DNA from: Bacteroidota bacterium
Lineage (GTDB): Bacteria > Bacteroidota > Bacteroidia > Chitinophagales > Chitinophagaceae
NCBI GenBank assembly: GCA_016868775.1
Contig: VGFT01000001.1
Span: 186,001-250,000 of the forward strand
Reading direction: 5' to 3'
DNA length: 64,000 nucleotides
Part shown: positions 61,361 through 64,000 of the stretch, one piece after another
Position numbering within the stretch: position 1 is the stretch's first letter
Layout: every line of letters starts with the position of its first letter
Made by a program: the position numbers and the translations under genes
The notes under the pieces: generated by a model
Seen by the model: only the letters and a program-made list of their open reading frames with translations
Databases searched by the model: none
Told to the model about the DNA's origin: nothing

Positions 61361-61522
61361 GTTTAGGGAACAGGGTTTAGGGTTTAGCACATAACATTAT
61401 CGATTACTCCATCACCATTAAGGGTCTAAACTCTAAACGCTGTTCGCGAAACAGTTAGCGCAAAACCACGACTACGTACCTACTCTTATTCCACGCTAAA
61501 CCCTAAACCCTGTTCCCTTAAC
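61361..61522. repeat. Palindromic GTTTAG-arm element, copy B, with outer 27-base inverted repeats
   Basis: Inner hairpin: left arm 61368-61387, 38-base loop 61388-61425, right arm 61426-61445. Outer repeat: 61361-61387 and 61496-61522 are inverted copies matching at 26 of 27 positions. The right outer arm encodes the last eight residues and the stop of ctaA. Confidence 0.75.
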
Positions 61523-62590
61523 TGTTTCTCTACTCCTCACCAAATACCCCACCGCCACTAAACTCATCAACAAAAACATCGCAACCAGTTGATGCAGCTG
61601 CGCCGCCCATTCAAATGGTCCCCACATGCGCGGAACGATCTGAACACTCAATAATACCGAAGCGATACCCAGCACAACCTGAAGTGTAACGAAAAACAGA
61701 GGAAGCCACCAAACACGTTGCAAAAGGGGTGATTGTCGATTACGGACATATAAGTTGACCGACAGTATCCCGACTAAGATCAAAATAATATAAGCCAAGG
61801 TTCGATGCACAAAATGGATCAGGATCTTATTTTCCAGAAAATTGAGTAGCCCCCACTCCGGTCGCCACATGAGCTCCGGCACCATTGCTCCATTGATATC
61901 GGGCCAAGTGGGCGCCGCCGTAGCCGCTTTGTGCCCGGCCATCAGGGCGCCAAACGCTAATTGCACCACCAACAATAAGATCACTGTGATCGTGAGTTTG
62001 GAAATAAACCGATCGGCTATTCGCTGCTGTTGTCCTACCGTCAGCTTTATCGCAAACCAAAACGTATACACAAATAGTCCCAATGCAAACTGAAAATGCA
62101 GTGCCAGTCGCGTGGGCTTCACATAGATCGCATCCCCGGTGAGTCCGCTCGCCACCATGATCCATCCTACCGCCCCCTGCAAGGCCCCTAGCAAAAAGAG
62201 GATTAACAACGGGCGCACCATCTCCTTGGTAAACCGCCGCTGATACAGAAATACCAAAAAAGGAATTAGAAACACCACGCCGATCAGTCGGGCCCAGAAC
62301 CGATGAAACCATTCCCAGAAAAAAATGAACTTGAACGCATCCAGATCAAAATCAAAATTCAACAGCTGATACTGCGGAGTGGCTTTGTATTTGTTGAATT
62401 CCAACAGCCAGTCCGTCTCGTTCAACGGCGGAAAGGTGCCCGTCACCACATTCCACTCCGTGATGGAAAGCCCGCTGCCCGTCAACCGTGTGATCCCACC
62501 CAGCAACACCTGCACAACGATCATGAAGATCCCCACCCAGAGCCAAATGCGCACCGGACGATCCGAACGATTCACCAAACTATCTTTCAT
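61496..62590 (-). CDS. ctaA: Heme A synthase CtaA (COX15 type)
   Basis: Oxidises heme O to heme A for cytochrome oxidase in the inner membrane. The 364-residue protein has about eight membrane segments in two halves, with His residues in EWFHRFWARLIGV, ALHFQFALGL, ILIHFVHRTLAYI and AAQLHQLVAMF. The opening GGITRLTGSGLSITEWNVVTG (about 28-48) is the family signature. The last 8 residues (VKGTGFRV) and the stop come from the dispersed repeat arm. No cox genes are adjacent. Confidence 0.93.
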   Translation of the reverse strand: MKDSLVNRSDRPVRIWLWVGIFMIVVQVLLGGITRLTGSGLSITEWNVVTGTFPPLNETDWLLEFNKYKATPQYQLLNFDFDLDAFKFIFFWEWFHRFWARLIGVVFLIPFLVFLYQRRFTKEMVRPLLILFLLGALQGAVGWIMVASGLTGDAIYVKPTRLALHFQFALGLFVYTFWFAIKLTVGQQQRIADRFISKLTITVILLLVVQLAFGALMAGHKAATAAPTWPDINGAMVPELMWRPEWGLLNFLENKILIHFVHRTLAYIILILVGILSVNLYVRNRQSPLLQRVWWLPLFFVTLQVVLGIASVLLSVQIVPRMWGPFEWAAQLHQLVAMFLLMSLVAVGYLVRSRETVKGTGFRV

Positions 62591-62594
62591 GCCG

Positions 62595-62602
62595 CAAAGG
62601 TA
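62595..62602 (-). promoter_or_regulatory. -7 promoter box of ctaA (TACCTTTG)
   Basis: Perfect TAnnTTTG match on the minus strand, ending 4 bases before the ctaA start; a leaderless mRNA is inferred. Confidence 0.6.
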
Positions 62603-62653
62603 AGCGCCACCGGCCCTCCGAATGAATCTGTTTAATTTTTTACATCTTTGAGT

Positions 62654-63250
62654 GTGCTTGCGCCCTACTTAGAGAAAAACCGACGTGAGGCCGGGTGTGA
62701 TGAAGCCGGCAGAGGCTGTTATGCCGGACCCGTATTCGCGGCGGCCGTTATCCTTCCGGCCGACTTCCACCACCCCCTCCTGAACGATTCCAAACAAGTA
62801 TCCGAAAAAAACCGGGAGATCCTGCGCCCCCTAATAGAAAAAGAAGCCATCGCTTTCGCCGTAGCTACCGCCTCAGTCGACGAGATCGACACAATCAACA
62901 TTCTTCAGGCCAGCTACCTCGCCATGCACCGGGCCATCAAATCGCTCAAAAAAAAGCCGGCGTTTTTACTGATCGATGGCAATCGCTTCAAACCCTATCC
63001 AAAGATCAATCATCAATGCGTGATTAAGGGCGACGGAAAATTCGCCTCCATCGCCGCGGCCAGCATCCTGGCGAAAACGTACCGCGACGAGTACATGCTG
63101 CGCATCCATCCTGAATTTCCGCAATACGGGTGGAACCGCAACAAAGGCTACGGCACCGCCACCCACCGAAACGCTTTAGAAAAACACGGCCTCTCCCCCC
63201 ACCACCGCCGCAGCTTCAACATCCTGCCCGGACAGATCAAACTGTTCTAG
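62654..63250 (+). CDS. rnhB: Ribonuclease HII
   Basis: Cuts RNA in RNA-DNA hybrids. From the GTG at 62654 the protein has 198 residues and the catalytic Asp16-Glu17 in [27 protein letters not shown] and [22 protein letters not shown] are also diagnostic. CATCTTTG (62643-62650) is a 7-of-8 -7 box ending 3 bases before the GTG; the in-frame TTG at 62648 lies within the box, so GTG is preferred. The mRNA may be leaderless. The gene is divergent from ctaA. Confidence 0.92.
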   Translation: MLAPYLEKNRREAGCDEAGRGCYAGPVFAAAVILPADFHHPLLNDSKQVSEKNREILRPLIEKEAIAFAVATASVDEIDTINILQASYLAMHRAIKSLKKKPAFLLIDGNRFKPYPKINHQCVIKGDGKFASIAAASILAKTYRDEYMLRIHPEFPQYGWNRNKGYGTATHRNALEKHGLSPHHRRSFNILPGQIKLF

Positions 63251-63343
63251 TACTGCTAACTTGCACAAAAACGAATAACTAACGAAACGAATGACTACTT
63301 AAACTAACAACTACTCTGAACGCTCATCCCCTCATCTTCTCCC

Positions 63344-63952
63344 TCACCCCACCCATTCCCCCGCCCCTTCCCTGATAACCATTGGGACATTAGAGGTACA
63401 ATCCACAACTGTAGAGGGCGTGGTACCGCCCGGCCCTCCATCAATAACTGCTTCTACCTGGTTTCCATAATTCTCATACATCACATCCGGGTCGGTGGTG
63501 TCCTCTACCTGGTCGCCTGGGAGGGAAGTACTTAAGATCGGTCGGCCCAATTCCCGCACCAGGGCAAGGGCAATGGGATGATCGGGGATTCGCAAACCGA
63601 TGGTGGATTTGTTGCTCTGTAAGACGCGAGGTACCATGTTGCTGGCCGGAAGAATAAAGGTATACGGCCCCGGCAAATGTTTTTTTAAGATCCGAAACGT
63701 GGGCGTGGCAATGGGTTTGGCAAACTCGCTCAAGTGGGAGAGATCATTGCAGATAAAGGAAAGATTTGCTTTATGAGGCTCGATGCCTTTGAGCCGACAG
63801 ATGCGATCGATCGCTTTTGGTTGAAGAATATCACATCCGATCCCGTAAATGGTATCCGTTGGATAAATCACGACACCGCCATTGCGCAAAATGTCTACCG
63901 CCTGACGAATCAGTCGCGCCTGCGGATCAACGGGATGAATTTGGAGCAACAT
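63344..63952 (-). CDS. Sua5/YciO/YrdC family protein, YciO branch
   Basis: A 202-residue threonylcarbamoyl-AMP-synthase-fold protein. The N-terminal IHPVDPQARLIRQAVDILRNGGVVIYPTD and the TFILPASNMVPRVLQ, GLRIPDHPIALAL and LSTSLPG stretches are closer to E. coli YciO than to TsaC. The KxR motif used by TsaC is altered (KGI). It may be the t6A synthase of this organism or a YciO-like paralogue; no other t6A gene is present here. Nothing is seen in the 92-base gap before it, nor in 63953-64000. Confidence 0.82.
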   Translation of the reverse strand: MLLQIHPVDPQARLIRQAVDILRNGGVVIYPTDTIYGIGCDILQPKAIDRICRLKGIEPHKANLSFICNDLSHLSEFAKPIATPTFRILKKHLPGPYTFILPASNMVPRVLQSNKSTIGLRIPDHPIALALVRELGRPILSTSLPGDQVEDTTDPDVMYENYGNQVEAVIDGGPGGTTPSTVVDCTSNVPMVIREGAGEWVG

Positions 63953-64000
63953 ATAGTGAATTCAACTTTAAGACGACCGAACGCGCCACTTCGCTGCACC

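Noticed and set aside
61361-61522. Telomere-like TTTAGGG text as sign of plant contamination
   Set aside because: The units are few, degenerate and embedded in a bacterial intergenic element repeated elsewhere in the same window; flanking genes are clearly bacterial.
63251-63343. Possible repeat or small RNA between rnhB and the YciO-like gene
   Set aside because: The stretch is A/C-rich with short similar words but has no inverted repeat, promoter box or terminator.

Overview
The window is ordinary chromosomal DNA from a member of the Bacteroidota, most likely Chitinophagaceae-like (inference). Lineage markers are the gliding/T9SS-associated proteins GldC and GldH and a PorG-like DUF6089 barrel, a DUF4290 protein, an LptC lipoprotein, the operon order nadK - porG-like - uppS - bamA - ompH - ompH - murI, and promoters with a TAnnTTTG -7 box instead of a sigma70 -10 box. 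Shine-Dalgarno sequences are mostly absent. No phage, insertion sequence, CRISPR array, tRNA or rRNA gene was found.

Layout. 1-8.1 kb: the 3' end of mutL, a PBP4-type peptidase, a divergent pair (metal-site-degenerate arginase-like gene and pheS), a 3-hydroxyacyl-CoA dehydrogenase, an extended SDR, a secreted carboxypeptidase-regulatory-domain protein and an lpxD. 8.1-8.4 kb: a 306-base gap with a candidate small RNA ending in an orphan terminator. 8.4-19 kb: yicC, gldH, an SDR, a HAD nucleotidase, psd and cdsA, a CPBP protease, dusB, a membrane-anchored glutathione peroxidase coupled to an aldehyde dehydrogenase, tadA, sod, and yidD-rnpA-rpmH. 19-29.6 kb: an envelope cluster on the minus strand from an alpha/beta hydrolase through a CBS protein, a one-POTRA barrel, nadK, the PorG-like barrel, uppS, bamA and two Skp-like chaperones to murI. 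29.6-35.6 kb: cvpA, yqeY, gldC, a glycosyltransferase, DUF4290, gmk, a CNNM/CorC protein and tatC. 35.6-47.5 kb: rpiB, a deoxyhypusine-synthase homologue, a hydrolase, asnB, a transsulfuration enzyme, TIGR02757, a sterol-desaturase-like enzyme, an FAH/flavin-reductase pair, a small barrel and lysS. 47.5-54.8 kb: a packed minus-strand run (O-antigen-ligase-like, GT2, LON-domain, coaX, barrel, lptC, aldo/keto reductase, SDR). 54.8-64 kb: meaB, a CxxC membrane protein, typA, a hydrolase, a FabH-like KAS III, a secreted protein plus a diacylglycerol-kinase-family gene, ctaA, rnhB and a YciO-type protein.

The genes are mainly for envelope building (peptidoglycan, LPS, phospholipid, outer-membrane protein assembly, protein export) and translation. 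The unexplained signal lies between genes: dispersed palindromic GTTTAG-arm elements with a conserved 38-base loop, 9-base-period CAAACT repeats, a triple hairpin between rpiB and the deoxyhypusine-synthase-like gene, an orphan terminator pointing to a ~73-nt RNA, and a set of promoters so close to start codons that the mRNAs should be leaderless, including a mirror-symmetric divergent pair at 3.15 kb. Nothing here looks like a clear new multi-gene system; the repeats, the small RNA and the divergent promoter are the best leads.
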